Assembly: GCF_022869785.1 (NCBI RefSeq)
Contig: NZ_CP094997.1
Span: forward strand, 3,658,001-3,722,000
Source of the DNA: Dyadobacter chenwenxiniae
GTDB taxonomy: Bacteria; Bacteroidota; Bacteroidia; Cytophagales; Spirosomataceae
Reading direction: 5' to 3'
DNA: 64,000 bases
Under the pieces are notes generated by a model, which made no database searches, was not told the origin of the DNA, and worked only from the letters and a program-made list of their open reading frames with translations. Both the position numbers and the translations under genes were made by a program. Within the stretch, counting starts at the first letter, position 1. Each line of letters begins with the position of its first letter. Below are positions 1 through 8,151 of this stretch, piece by piece.

Positions 1-1
1 C

Positions 2-574
2 AGAAAATTGGTTGGGAACAAGAATGTATTTATATACAAATCCGATTTCCAGGGCAAATGCGATTCGATCACGTATAATACTGCTGATTCGATCATCCGT
101 TTTTTCCGCAAGCCGATCCTCTGGAGCGATCAGCATTATCAGATGGAGGCCGACTCAATCACCGCGTTTCTGGTTAATAACGAGATTAACCGGATGTTGC
201 TGAAAGGAAAATCTTTCGTGATTACGGAGGACACATTGGTAAAACAGTTTAACCAGGTAAAAGGCCGCACGATCAATGCATACTTCGAAACGGGTAACAA
301 GTTAAAACAGGTTCTCGTGGACGGAAACGGCGAAAGTGCTTATTATGCGGTGGATGATAACCAGAAAAACATTGGGCTGAACCGCGTAGAGTGTGGAAGG
401 ATGAATCTGCTGTTTACCGACAATCGGGTACAAAAAATCTCATTTGTGGGGAAACCAGACGGCAAGCTGATTCCGCCTTCGAAAATCAAGGCCCCGGAGA
501 GACAATTGGAAGGGTTTAACTGGAGAATTACAGAAAAACCAACTAAGAATAAGACAATTTGGAGAGAGTTGTGA
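2..574 (+). CDS. OstA-like protein, 5' end outside window (partial)
   Basis: The frame is open to the left edge, so the true start lies before the window; the TTG at position 8 is only an internal codon. The visible C-terminal ~190 residues alternate short beta strands of the type seen in OstA/LptA-like periplasmic proteins (segments such as YKSDFQGKCDSITYN and ADSITAFLVNNEINRMLLKG), with repeated aspartate-serine-isoleucine strand starts. In Bacteroidota such OstA-like proteins are predicted to take part in lipopolysaccharide transport to the outer membrane, with LptC and LptD; lptC itself lies at 8562-9143. The family call is by eye from strand pattern and context. The missing N terminus prevents a check of the signal peptide. 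Confidence 0.7.
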   Translation, partial: RKLVGNKNVFIYKSDFQGKCDSITYNTADSIIRFFRKPILWSDQHYQMEADSITAFLVNNEINRMLLKGKSFVITEDTLVKQFNQVKGRTINAYFETGNKLKQVLVDGNGESAYYAVDDNQKNIGLNRVECGRMNLLFTDNRVQKISFVGKPDGKLIPPSKIKAPERQLEGFNWRITEKPTKNKTIWREL

Positions 575-660
575 AAAATATATCAGGGCAAGCTTAAAAA
601 TCGGCAGACCGGCATGGTTTTTTATTTTAAAAAATAAAGATGTCCATTCACACAATATAT

Positions 661-692
661 TTTGAAGATACAATTATTTCTCTATATTTTTG
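661..692 (+). promoter_or_regulatory. Bacteroidota-type promoter for the T9SS cargo gene
   Basis: TTTG at 661-664 and TATTTTTG at 685-692 are separated by 20 nt. This fits the Bacteroidota primary sigma consensus TTTG-N19-21-TAnnTTTG. Transcription would begin near 699, about 55 nt ahead of the ATG at 755. Seen by eye, not measured. Confidence 0.55.
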
Positions 693-754
693 TAATGTAC
701 TTTTTTGCTAAAATAGTCAAAAATTATTAGTCAAAAGTATCACAATAAGACGCT

Positions 755-1369
755 ATGAAAAGAAATATACTTTACTTACTAATCTCACTAACGTTGGCCT
801 TACAGGGTTTAAACGCACAATCCGTCTCGAACGGCAGTCGTTTGAACATGGTCAGCAAAAAGAAACCGGCCTCCGGGGAAAACATCAAATTTTCAGGCCT
901 GGCAACGGGTTCAAGCTATAAATTGTTGTCTTTGCAAAATCCAAAAGCACTGAATAGTTTTTACCGTTCTTTCCTTTTCTCCTCTCCAAATGCTTCTGAA
1001 AGCACGGGTGTAGCAGCAACTGAGATTGTGGAAAAGACAACGGACAGAAGACAGCCAGCGATGGAAGCGCAGATGAAAGCGGAAGAGCAGTTGTATGTAA
1101 ATGACAAAATTTCGGTTTCAAATATCTATCCCAATCCTGCCAGCGAATATGCGGATCTTGATTATAACATTACAGCAAGCATTCGTGACGCAAAAGTGAT
1201 TATATACAATGTGCTCGGTTCGCAAATGGCTGAGCTGCCCCTAAACAGAAATGACAGAAAGCTGCGTGTGAATACGAAGGATATGCCAACAGGGCTTTAT
1301 TTCTATCAATTGTCACTGGACGGTCAGAAAGTAGCCACCAAAAAAATGCTTGTACGTCATCAGCAATAG
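755..1369 (+). CDS. T9SS type A sorting domain-containing secreted protein
   Basis: 204 residues. The N terminus has a basic start and a hydrophobic core ending near ALQGLNAQS, a Sec signal peptide. The last ~80 residues form a type A C-terminal sorting domain: VSNIYPNPASEYADLDY, then VIIYNVLGSQMAEL and MPTGLYFYQLSLDGQKVATKKMLV. This domain directs export through the type IX secretion system (T9SS). The region between (about 25-115) is low in recognisable motifs, so the cargo activity is unknown and it may simply be a small surface protein. The gene stands alone, with its own promoter at 661-692 and a terminator at 1391-1427. PorD, a T9SS component, is encoded 3 kb downstream. Confidence 0.85.
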   Translation: MKRNILYLLISLTLALQGLNAQSVSNGSRLNMVSKKKPASGENIKFSGLATGSSYKLLSLQNPKALNSFYRSFLFSSPNASESTGVAATEIVEKTTDRRQPAMEAQMKAEEQLYVNDKISVSNIYPNPASEYADLDYNITASIRDAKVIIYNVLGSQMAELPLNRNDRKLRVNTKDMPTGLYFYQLSLDGQKVATKKMLVRHQQ

Positions 1370-1390
1370 GCTAATTTTTAACACTATATC

Positions 1391-1427
1391 AGCTACGCAT
1401 TCGTTATGAATGGTGTAGCTTTTTTTA
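1391..1427 (+). terminator. Rho-independent terminator after the T9SS cargo gene
   Basis: An imperfect hairpin starts AGCTACGCATTC and is answered by GAATGGTGTAGCT, with one bulged base and one wobble pair. Seven T residues follow directly. The T tract runs straight into the bamD promoter at 1429. Confidence 0.65.
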
Positions 1428-1428
1428 T

Positions 1429-1436
1429 TACCTTTG
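1429..1436 (+). promoter_or_regulatory. -7 element TACCTTTG of the bamD operon
   Basis: TACCTTTG is an exact match to the Bacteroidota -7 consensus TAnnTTTG. The -33 element is weak. Transcription would start around 1441-1443, only a few bases before the ATG at 1445, so the mRNA would be leaderless or nearly so. This argues against the longer in-frame start at 1406, which lies upstream of the promoter. Confidence 0.6.
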
Positions 1437-1444
1437 CACCTAAT

Positions 1445-2368
1445 ATGCGAAAAAACAGTCCAGCAAGCTATTTCTTGCTTTTTATTGCGATCCTTGTAAT
1501 TACTTCTTGTAGTAAGTTCTCGAAGTTACAAAAGACTGGTACGGATCAGGAAAAATATGATGCCGCGATGTCCTATTACAAAAAGGGGGACTTTTACCGT
1601 TCCGGTTTACTCTTCGAAGAACTCATTCCGTTATTGAAAGGAAGTACGGAATCTGAGTTAGCGCAGTTTTATTATGCTTACACCCAATATCAGCAAGGGC
1701 AGTATAATACCAGCCAGTTTTTATTTAAAAAGTTCTTTGATACATACGCACGCAGCGATTACGCACAGGAAGCACTATACATGCATGCTTTTTCCCTGTA
1801 TAAGGACTCGTCGCCGTTCAATTTAGATCAGACCAGCACTTTCACGGCCGTTTCCGCGATGCAGGATTTTATCAACACATATCCTGAAAGTCCGTTCAGG
1901 GAAGAATGTACGCGGTATATATTAGAACTACGCTCGAAACTGGAAAAGAAAGCTTACGAGAGAGCACGCTTATACCACAAGATCAGTGACTTCAATGCAA
2001 TGTCTTTGAAATCAGCTGTAATTTCGATTGAGAACTTTCGTAAAGATTTCCCGGATTCAAAATACAACGAGGAGCTTGCATTCCTGAAAGTGGAATCACA
2101 ATACAATCTTGCAGCGAACAGTTACAGCATCAAGCAAAAAGAAAGATATCAGGACGTTTTGAAGTTCTACCAGGAACTGATCGACAAATATCCGACCGGC
2201 AAGTTTAACAGGGACGCGGAAAAGATGTTTGACGAAAGTCAGAAGCAAATTGAAGTCATTGCAAAAGCAGAAGTGGAGCGGCAAAAACTACTTGAAACAC
2301 AGCCGGATCCAGCTAATAAGCCGACGAAAGTAACAACGCCGGCCATTTCGGAACCAAAAGGACAGTAG
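1445..2368 (+). CDS. bamD: Outer membrane protein assembly factor BamD
   Basis: 307 residues from the ATG at 1445. That start gives a clean lipoprotein signal (MRKNSPASYFLLFIAILVITSC, lipobox ITSC at about residue 22), whereas an in-frame ATG at 1406 would lie upstream of the promoter and bury the signal. The mature protein is helical with TPR-like repeats: YDAAMSYYKKGDFYRSGLLFEEL, FYYAYTQYQQGQYNTSQFLFKKF and EELAFLKVESQYNLA. BamD is the essential lipoprotein of the BAM complex and helps BamA insert beta-barrel proteins into the outer membrane. It is followed by rpoZ after 40 nt, an order common in Bacteroidota. The lysine- and proline-rich tail after ~290 is probably disordered. Confidence 0.93.
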   Translation: MRKNSPASYFLLFIAILVITSCSKFSKLQKTGTDQEKYDAAMSYYKKGDFYRSGLLFEELIPLLKGSTESELAQFYYAYTQYQQGQYNTSQFLFKKFFDTYARSDYAQEALYMHAFSLYKDSSPFNLDQTSTFTAVSAMQDFINTYPESPFREECTRYILELRSKLEKKAYERARLYHKISDFNAMSLKSAVISIENFRKDFPDSKYNEELAFLKVESQYNLAANSYSIKQKERYQDVLKFYQELIDKYPTGKFNRDAEKMFDESQKQIEVIAKAEVERQKLLETQPDPANKPTKVTTPAISEPKGQ

Positions 2369-2408
2369 TTCTTTTTATTAATCAAAATTTCAACTAATAT
2401 CCATAAGC

Positions 2409-2720
2409 ATGGCAACCAATCCATCAATCATTACCCGGGATACGGACAAGATCGCAGACGTAACTGGTAACTTGTACGAGTCAGTATCAGTGATTTCTAA
2501 AAGAGCCCGTCAGATTTCGAGCAAAATGAAGGAAGAGCTTAACAACAAGCTGGCTGAATTTGCTTCTGGCGTAGATAACCTGGAAGAGGTGTTTGAAAAC
2601 AGAGAGCAGATTGAAATTTCTAAGTTTTACGAGCGCATGCCAAAAGCCGGAAGCATTTCAATCGATGAGTTTATCGAAGGAAAAACATATCACGCTTACC
2701 GCGATACGACAGAAGAATAA
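2409..2720 (+). CDS. rpoZ: DNA-directed RNA polymerase omega subunit (RpoZ/Rpb6 type)
   Basis: 103 residues. The core has the omega/Rpb6 pattern: ITRDTDKIADVTGNLYESVSVISKRARQI near residues 8-37, with the conserved basic RARQI segment that docks on the beta-prime subunit. The length and acidic tail match the Bacteroidota omega family. The protein stabilises RNA polymerase assembly. It lies 40 nt after bamD and ahead of a strong terminator (2734-2775), so bamD-rpoZ may end there, with coaBC transcribed by read-through or from a weak promoter near 2800. Confidence 0.92.
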   Translation: MATNPSIITRDTDKIADVTGNLYESVSVISKRARQISSKMKEELNNKLAEFASGVDNLEEVFENREQIEISKFYERMPKAGSISIDEFIEGKTYHAYRDTTEE

Positions 2721-2733
2721 AATTTGATTTACA

Positions 2734-2775
2734 AAAAGCCAGCCGCCAAAGTTCTTTTGCGGCTGGCTTTTCATT
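2734..2775 (+). terminator. Strong hairpin terminator after rpoZ
   Basis: A perfect 13-bp stem: AAAAGCCAGCCGC (2734-2746) pairs with GCGGCTGGCTTTT (2759-2771), around a 12-nt loop, ending in T-rich sequence. Confidence 0.85.
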
Positions 2776-2870
2776 TATAGGCCCCAAAGATTTTAAATTG
2801 TTACACTTATCTCTGTAACTTTATGCCTGATAGGAATTCATCCGAATTGACCACCCAAAGCGATTGAAGA

Positions 2871-4079
2871 TTGAATCTCAAAGGTAAAAAGATACTCGTT
2901 GCCGTTTCCGGCAGCATTGCTGCATATAAATCCGCGCTTCTTGTCCGACTCCTGGTTAAGGCTGCCGCTGAGGTCCAAGTGGTTATGACAAAGTCTGCTA
3001 AGGAATTTATTACACCGCTGACGTTGTCTGTGTTATCCAAAAAGCCTGTATTAAGCACATTCACAGACGGGGAAGAAGGAACCTGGAATAATCACGTGGA
3101 GCTGGGGCTTTGGGCGGATGCCATCATTGTGGCTCCTGCAACAGCACGCACGCTTTCCAAATGCGCAACGGGAAACTGTGATGACTTGCTCACAGCTGTC
3201 TACTTATCAGCACGATGCCCGGTTTTTTTCGCGCCGGCAATGGACGTGGATATGTATCAGCATCCTTCTACCAGGCAAAATATTGAAGCATTAATTCGCT
3301 TTGGAAATCATTTTATCGAGGCGGAACACGGTGAACTGGCCAGCGGGCTGATCGGTGATGGACGTCTCGCCGAGCCAGAGACGATCGTCCGGACATTGTC
3401 AGTCTTTTTTGCTAAAAAGGCTGTCGCTTCCGGGAAACGAGTGCTTATTACAGCAGGTCCGACCGTTGAAGCGCTTGATCCGGTTCGTTACATTAGCAAC
3501 CGCTCTTCCGGCAAAATGGGTTACGCAATCGCAGAAGCGTTCGCCGCATCGGGCGCGATGGTTACGCTTGTCAGCGGCCCCACGAGCCTGCCGATTCCTG
3601 AACCGACTATACAACGCATCAATGTGCAAAGTGCCGATGAAATGTTTACAGCAACCCATGAACATTTTGCGGAGAGCGACGTGGTGATATTTGCGGCGGC
3701 CGTTGCAGATTATACTTCAAAATTTGTTGCAGCGAATAAGATCAAGAAGCAAGGCGAAGAAATGGCGCTCGATTTGGTTAAGACCCGGGACATTGCGGGA
3801 ACATTAGGCAAATCGAAAACGGAAAACCAGCTGCTGATTGGTTTTGCGCTGGAAACGGAAAATGAAATGGAGTATGCCATGGACAAATTACTGCGCAAAA
3901 ACTTCGACTACATCATTCTGAATTCATTGAATGATCCGGGCGCAGGTTTTGCACACGATACGAACAAAATAACCGTTATTGACAAAAGGAAAAATGTGAA
4001 ACATTTCGATCTGAAACATAAAGAAGAAGTGGCACAGGACATCCTGAACATTGTCCTAAATAAATGGAGTGAAGCATGA
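2871..4079 (+). CDS. coaBC: CoaBC: phosphopantothenoylcysteine synthetase/decarboxylase
   Basis: 402 residues with two enzymes in one chain. Residues ~1-175 are the flavin-dependent decarboxylase CoaC (KILVAVSGSIAAYKSA at the N terminus, FFAPAMDVDMYQHPS as the substrate-recognition motif). Residues ~185-402 are the CTP-dependent synthetase CoaB (ITAGPTVEALDPVRYISNRS, and KIKKQG with the catalytic lysine). Together they convert 4'-phosphopantothenate to 4'-phosphopantetheine in coenzyme A synthesis. The start is a TTG at 2871: an in-frame TGA lies at 2865-2867 and no ATG fits the conserved N terminus. CoaX, an earlier enzyme of the same pathway, is at 10456-11178. The stop overlaps the porD start by 4 nt (ATGA). 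Confidence 0.95.
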   Translation: MNLKGKKILVAVSGSIAAYKSALLVRLLVKAAAEVQVVMTKSAKEFITPLTLSVLSKKPVLSTFTDGEEGTWNNHVELGLWADAIIVAPATARTLSKCATGNCDDLLTAVYLSARCPVFFAPAMDVDMYQHPSTRQNIEALIRFGNHFIEAEHGELASGLIGDGRLAEPETIVRTLSVFFAKKAVASGKRVLITAGPTVEALDPVRYISNRSSGKMGYAIAEAFAASGAMVTLVSGPTSLPIPEPTIQRINVQSADEMFTATHEHFAESDVVIFAAAVADYTSKFVAANKIKKQGEEMALDLVKTRDIAGTLGKSKTENQLLIGFALETENEMEYAMDKLLRKNFDYIILNSLNDPGAGFAHDTNKITVIDKRKNVKHFDLKHKEEVAQDILNIVLNKWSEA

Positions 4080-4993
4080 AAAAAATAGGGGTTTGGTTGA
4101 TTTTACTGGTTGCCTGCACCATTTCCGGGCAGTCCTTTGCCCAGGAATTCCAGTTCTCGGTCAATCTCAATTATGAACAGCTCGTTGCACAGCAAAAGAC
4201 TGACCCGCAGTCCATGGCCCAGCTTCAAACTTATATGAGTGACTTTCTGAACAACACCCGCTGGACAAATGATGAATTTGGAAAGGAAGAGAAAATCAGA
4301 TGTAAATTGAATGTCAATCTGACCCGCTCGCTGAATCAGGGAAACTATGAGGGAAATGCACAACTGATTGTTTCAAGACCGGTCTACAACTCCAATTACG
4401 AGACGGTCCTATTTACTTACGTCGATAAAAATTTCACTTTCACCTATTTGCCCAACACACCGCTTTACTTCAACGAAAACAATTACACCGAAGAGCTTCC
4501 CTATATTCTGGCTTTTTATGCCAACATCGCGTTGATTTTCGATTATGATTCTTTTAGCAAGTTAGGCGGTTCGCCTTATGTTCAGAAAGCATTTAATCTT
4601 GTAAACCAAGCGCGTAACTCGTCGCCTAACAAGCGGGGCTGGGATTCCAATGGCGATTCCCGCAATCGTTATTGGCTGGTTGAAAACCTCATGAGCCAGC
4701 AGTTTACGCCTTTCCGCGAGGGTATGTATAAATATTACCGGCTTGGACTGGACGTAGCAACTCAAAATCCTGCTGAAACACGCGCCAAGGTTTTGGAAGT
4801 CCTGAATACGGCCAAAGAAGTAAATCAGCTTCGTCCCGCCAGCGTGGTGATCAACTCATTTTTTGATTCCAAATCTGACGAACTTTATAGGATCCTGATC
4901 GAAGCCCAACCCGAGGAGCGGGCCAAAGCTTACACCTTATTGGTGGGGTTGGATCCTGGAAAAACGCAATTATATCAACGTCTTTCCTTATAA
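4076..4993 (+). CDS. porD: PorD/DUF4835 family T9SS-associated protein
   Basis: 305 residues with a signal peptide (MKKIGVWLILLVACTISGQSFAQ). The mature part matches the DUF4835 family by its order of motifs: EFQFSVNLNYEQL at the start, an FLNNTRW segment, TYLPNTPLYFNENNYTEELPYILAFYANI, then GYDSFSKLGG-type residues and a C-terminal helical part. PorD is a periplasmic or outer-membrane-associated component linked to type IX secretion. The start codon overlaps the coaBC stop (ATGA), so the two are translationally coupled; coaBC-DUF4835 neighbours are common in Bacteroidota. The secreted protein at 755-1369 is a likely client of the same system. Confidence 0.88.
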   Translation: MKKIGVWLILLVACTISGQSFAQEFQFSVNLNYEQLVAQQKTDPQSMAQLQTYMSDFLNNTRWTNDEFGKEEKIRCKLNVNLTRSLNQGNYEGNAQLIVSRPVYNSNYETVLFTYVDKNFTFTYLPNTPLYFNENNYTEELPYILAFYANIALIFDYDSFSKLGGSPYVQKAFNLVNQARNSSPNKRGWDSNGDSRNRYWLVENLMSQQFTPFREGMYKYYRLGLDVATQNPAETRAKVLEVLNTAKEVNQLRPASVVINSFFDSKSDELYRILIEAQPEERAKAYTLLVGLDPGKTQLYQRLSL

Positions 4994-5038
4994 CATCTGC
5001 ATTCTCTCCATCAGCACCTCCATTCGAAGCTCCCGATT

Positions 5039-5263
5039 ATGAGTAAAAGATTAGTTCGTATTTCTGCCAAAGACATTTATTCTTCACTCGAAAGGCTGCT
5101 CAAAACAGAGATTAACGCGATCACGGACAACGGCAATACGCACTTTGGCAAACTGGAATCGTTCACCAAAGAGAACCTGCTGATCCGGGATACGCGAAAT
5201 CATGCGCACCATATTCCATTGCTGTCGCTTTACGAAATTGTTTATGACGCAAGTTCAAAGTAA
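5039..5263 (+). CDS. Small conserved-looking protein, possible Sm-like fold
   Basis: 74 residues, between porD (45 nt away) and recN (69 nt away). No family was recognised with certainty. A short N-terminal helix (YSSLERLLKTEI) is followed by strand-like segments: AITDNGNTHFGKLESF, then NLLIRDTRNHAHHIPLLSLYEIVYD. A turn with glycine, a second glycine-x-leucine strand, an LxIxD strand and a final hydrophobic strand are the spacing of an Sm/Hfq-like barrel, with a helix in front as in Hfq. That is inference only. The conserved-looking position in a core operon and normal codon use argue for a real gene. Function is unknown. Confidence 0.65.
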   Translation: MSKRLVRISAKDIYSSLERLLKTEINAITDNGNTHFGKLESFTKENLLIRDTRNHAHHIPLLSLYEIVYDASSK

Positions 5264-5332
5264 GCAAGCCAAAATGGGCAGCGGATGGTTATATTTCCTA
5301 TTTGTTGATATGATAACTATATTCGTATAGAG

Positions 5333-6994
5333 ATGCTTTCAAATTTACTTATAAAGAATTACGCGCTGATAAAGCAGCTGGAGATGTCCCCCGATCCCGG
5401 GCTGAACATCATTACAGGTGAAACGGGCGCAGGAAAGTCTATTATGCTGGGCGCTATCGGATTGCTTCTGGGCAATCGGGCCGACGTAAAATCCTTGTAT
5501 GATTCCAGTGAAAAGTGCGTCATTGAAGGCAGTTTCAGCCTTTCAGGATATGATCTCGCACCCAACTTTGAAGACGAAAACCTCGATTATTCCGATGACT
5601 GCATTATTCGGCGCGAGATTTCTGTGGCAGGCAAATCGCGCGCATTTATCAATGACACGCCGGTTAATCTGGATGCATTGAAGCGCATAGGAAGTCAGTT
5701 ACTCGATATTCACTCGCAGCACGACTCTGTCATGCTCGGCAATAATGAGTTCCAGTTGCAGGTTGTGGACTCATTTGCAGATAATTCACAATTACTTAAA
5801 TCTTATCAACGCGATTTCTCAGCTTACAAAGAAGCAGCAAGAGCATTTGAAAATCTTCAACAAGAAGCAGTCAAGTTAAGGAAAGAGTTTGATTATGATC
5901 AGTTTCTTTTTCAGGAGCTGGAAAATGCGAAGCTCGCGAGTGATGAACAGGAAAAGCTGGAGGCGGAACTGAACATCCTCGAAAATGCAGTCGAGATCAG
6001 GGAAAAGCTGCAACTGGCCCACACGCTGCTCGATAGCCCCGATAACTCTATTCTTGAATTACTTAAAAATGCTGCGAATGCGTTAGGCCAGGCAGCGCGC
6101 CTCGTTCCCGTTTACGACGCGATACGCGAGCGCGTCCAAAGCACATTGATCGAATTGCGCGATGTTGCGGACGAGATCGACCAGGCAAACAGCTCGGTGG
6201 ACATTGATCAGGGCCGGGCTGAGCTGGTTCAGGAGCGCCTGGATCTGATTTACACTTTGCTCAAAAAACACCAGGCAACCAATGTTGATCAGCTGCTCGC
6301 AATAGAAGCTGATTTGCAGCATAAGCTGAGCATTGTTTTGAATTTGGACGAAGACTTGGCAAGAGCAGAAAAGACGGCAATTCAGGCCAAAGAGAAAATG
6401 CTTAAAAGTGCAAATGTTCTCTCCGAAAAACGCCGCAAAGTGACCAAGGCAATAGAAAAGCTGATTTTAGAAAGGCTTTCGGAACTGGGAATACCAAACG
6501 CCAGTTTATCTATACAGATCACCGAGACATTGCCGACCGCGAATGGTCTGGATTCGGTTGCATTCCTGTTCAGCGGAAACAAAGGAATTGTTCCGCAGGA
6601 ATTGAAGCAAGTAGCTTCCGGTGGTGAATTTTCGCGATTAATGATGGTTATCAAATACATTTTGGCTGACAAGAGAAAACTTCCCACCATTATCTTTGAC
6701 GAGATTGATACGGGAGTTTCAGGTGAAATTGCCAGGAAAATGGGCAAAATGATGCTGAATATGGCTCATAACCATCAGATCATCGCCATCACCCATTTAC
6801 ATCAGATCGCCAGCAGCGGCAATGCGCATTATTTCGTTTACAAAGACCATTCGTCGGACAAGACTGTAAGTAAGATTAAAAAACTGACCGTAGACGAGCG
6901 GGTTCAGGAAATCGCGCAAATGATAGGTGGGCATAATCCATCGGAAACAGTGCTGGTGAATGCGCGCGAAATGATCCTGAAAGAACAAACATAA
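5333..6994 (+). CDS. recN: DNA repair protein RecN
   Basis: 553 residues, the usual RecN length. Walker A is GETGAGKS near residue 31 after the N-terminal strand LIKNYALIKQLEM. The middle (~150-370) is a long coiled coil rich in E, K and Q. The C-terminal ABC head has the signature QVASGGEFSRLMM, Walker B TIIFDEIDTGVSG and a switch histidine in IIAITHLHQIA. RecN is an SMC-like ATPase that binds DNA ends at double-strand breaks and promotes recombination. A lipoprotein gene starts 39 nt downstream and might be cotranscribed. Confidence 0.97.
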   Translation: MLSNLLIKNYALIKQLEMSPDPGLNIITGETGAGKSIMLGAIGLLLGNRADVKSLYDSSEKCVIEGSFSLSGYDLAPNFEDENLDYSDDCIIRREISVAGKSRAFINDTPVNLDALKRIGSQLLDIHSQHDSVMLGNNEFQLQVVDSFADNSQLLKSYQRDFSAYKEAARAFENLQQEAVKLRKEFDYDQFLFQELENAKLASDEQEKLEAELNILENAVEIREKLQLAHTLLDSPDNSILELLKNAANALGQAARLVPVYDAIRERVQSTLIELRDVADEIDQANSSVDIDQGRAELVQERLDLIYTLLKKHQATNVDQLLAIEADLQHKLSIVLNLDEDLARAEKTAIQAKEKMLKSANVLSEKRRKVTKAIEKLILERLSELGIPNASLSIQITETLPTANGLDSVAFLFSGNKGIVPQELKQVASGGEFSRLMMVIKYILADKRKLPTIIFDEIDTGVSGEIARKMGKMMLNMAHNHQIIAITHLHQIASSGNAHYFVYKDHSSDKTVSKIKKLTVDERVQEIAQMIGGHNPSETVLVNAREMILKEQT

Positions 6995-7033
6995 CAAAGC
7001 ATTTTTATAATTAACACCTAACCTCTTCATGAT

Positions 7034-7471
7034 ATGAAATGTTTAATACTCCCTCTATTAACCCTGGTTTTTTTGGCCGGCTGTGGCAACGAAGCAAAAA
7101 AAGACAAAGTTTCTGAGCTGGAAGCCGAAGTAATGACCATTCACGACGAAGTAATGCCGCAAATGGATCAGATTATGACATTGAAATCACAGCTATCCAA
7201 GAAAATACAGCATATGGACAGCTTGCAAAATGAGGGGATAAGCAGTAACACCATTGCCGAAGAGCGAATTAAAGCCGTTGATCTCAATCAAAAACTCAAT
7301 GAGTCGGATAAGCTGATGATGAGCTGGATGCACGCATACCGCGGCGACTCTGCGAAGAAATTAGCGCCGGAAGGAGCTGTGGCATATTTTGAAAAGGAAA
7401 AGGAAAAAATCCTGGAAGTAAAGCAAACAACTTTAAAGTCTATTCAGGAAGCGCAAACATTTTTGGAGTAA
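7034..7471 (+). CDS. Small coiled-coil lipoprotein (unknown role)
   Basis: 145 residues. The N terminus is a lipoprotein signal (MKCLILPLLTLVFLAGC, lipobox LAGC, cysteine 17). The rest is charged and helical with heptad-like spacing, including VSELEAEVMTIHDEVMPQMDQIMTLKSQLSKKI and a C-terminal KEKILEVKQTTLKSIQEAQTFLE helix. Genes of this kind are often annotated as viral A-type inclusion protein, a name from coiled-coil similarity that carries no functional meaning. It ends 4 nt before the SCO1 gene, so it is in one unit with SCO1 and the cytochrome c, suggesting a role near cytochrome oxidase assembly. That role is inferred from position only. Confidence 0.8.
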   Translation: MKCLILPLLTLVFLAGCGNEAKKDKVSELEAEVMTIHDEVMPQMDQIMTLKSQLSKKIQHMDSLQNEGISSNTIAEERIKAVDLNQKLNESDKLMMSWMHAYRGDSAKKLAPEGAVAYFEKEKEKILEVKQTTLKSIQEAQTFLE

Positions 7472-7475
7472 GATT

Positions 7476-8135
7476 ATGAAACTAATAAAAAACGCCGGTC
7501 ATATATACACATTCGTTCTTACTATACTGGTTTCCAGTGTGATCAGTTGTAAGGAAGATCGGAGGCTGCCCATATTAGGCGAACGGGACGTGGTGAAGAA
7601 AACGGTGGACGGCAAAGAGGTCGTTGATACGGTCTTCAATGCCATTCCTGCTTTCACTTTTGTAAACCAGGAAGGCGACACGGTTTCTGAAAAAATTGTA
7701 GAAGGTAAAATTTATGTAGCTGATTTTTTCTTCACAACCTGTCCTACCATTTGCCCGGTTATGAAGCGTCAAATGGTGAAGGTTTATAACCAATACAAAG
7801 GCAATCCGGATGTAATGATCCTCTCCCACTCTATCGATCCTGATCACGATACGCCTCAGGTTTTAAAGAAATTTGCGACGGATCTGGGCATCAGCGGCGA
7901 TCAGTGGCAGTTTTTGACAGGAGAAAAAGAGAAAATTTACGAAATCGGCCAGAAGAAATACTTGTCCACGGCAAAGGAAGACAAGACGGCTGACGGTGGC
8001 TACATTCACAGCGGTGCATTCATTCTTGTTGATAAGGAAAAGCACATCAGGGGTATGTATGACGGCACCACTGAAGAAGGAACTCAGAAATTAATAGCTG
8101 ACATTAAAACACTGCTTGAAGAATATAAGCAGTAA
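7476..8135 (+). CDS. SCO1/SenC family copper chaperone
   Basis: 219 residues with a lipoprotein signal (VLTILVSSVISC, cysteine 25). The thioredoxin-like domain (~55-215) has the metal-binding CPTIC motif (cysteines 89 and 93) inside VADFFFTTCPTICPVMKR, and the third ligand histidine 178 in GGYIHSGAFILVD. SILSHSIDPDHDTP-type sequence follows the family. SCO proteins deliver copper to the CuA site of cytochrome c oxidase and act as thiol-disulfide reductases at the membrane. The gene lies between a coiled-coil lipoprotein and a c-type cytochrome lipoprotein, supporting a respiratory role. No oxidase subunit is in the window. Confidence 0.93.
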   Translation: MKLIKNAGHIYTFVLTILVSSVISCKEDRRLPILGERDVVKKTVDGKEVVDTVFNAIPAFTFVNQEGDTVSEKIVEGKIYVADFFFTTCPTICPVMKRQMVKVYNQYKGNPDVMILSHSIDPDHDTPQVLKKFATDLGISGDQWQFLTGEKEKIYEIGQKKYLSTAKEDKTADGGYIHSGAFILVDKEKHIRGMYDGTTEEGTQKLIADIKTLLEEYKQ

Positions 8136-8151
8136 CCTATCTCTCAATTTA

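Noticed and set aside
1406..1444. Earlier ATG for bamD
   Set aside because: It lies before the TACCTTTG promoter element and would bury the lipoprotein signal that starts at 1445.
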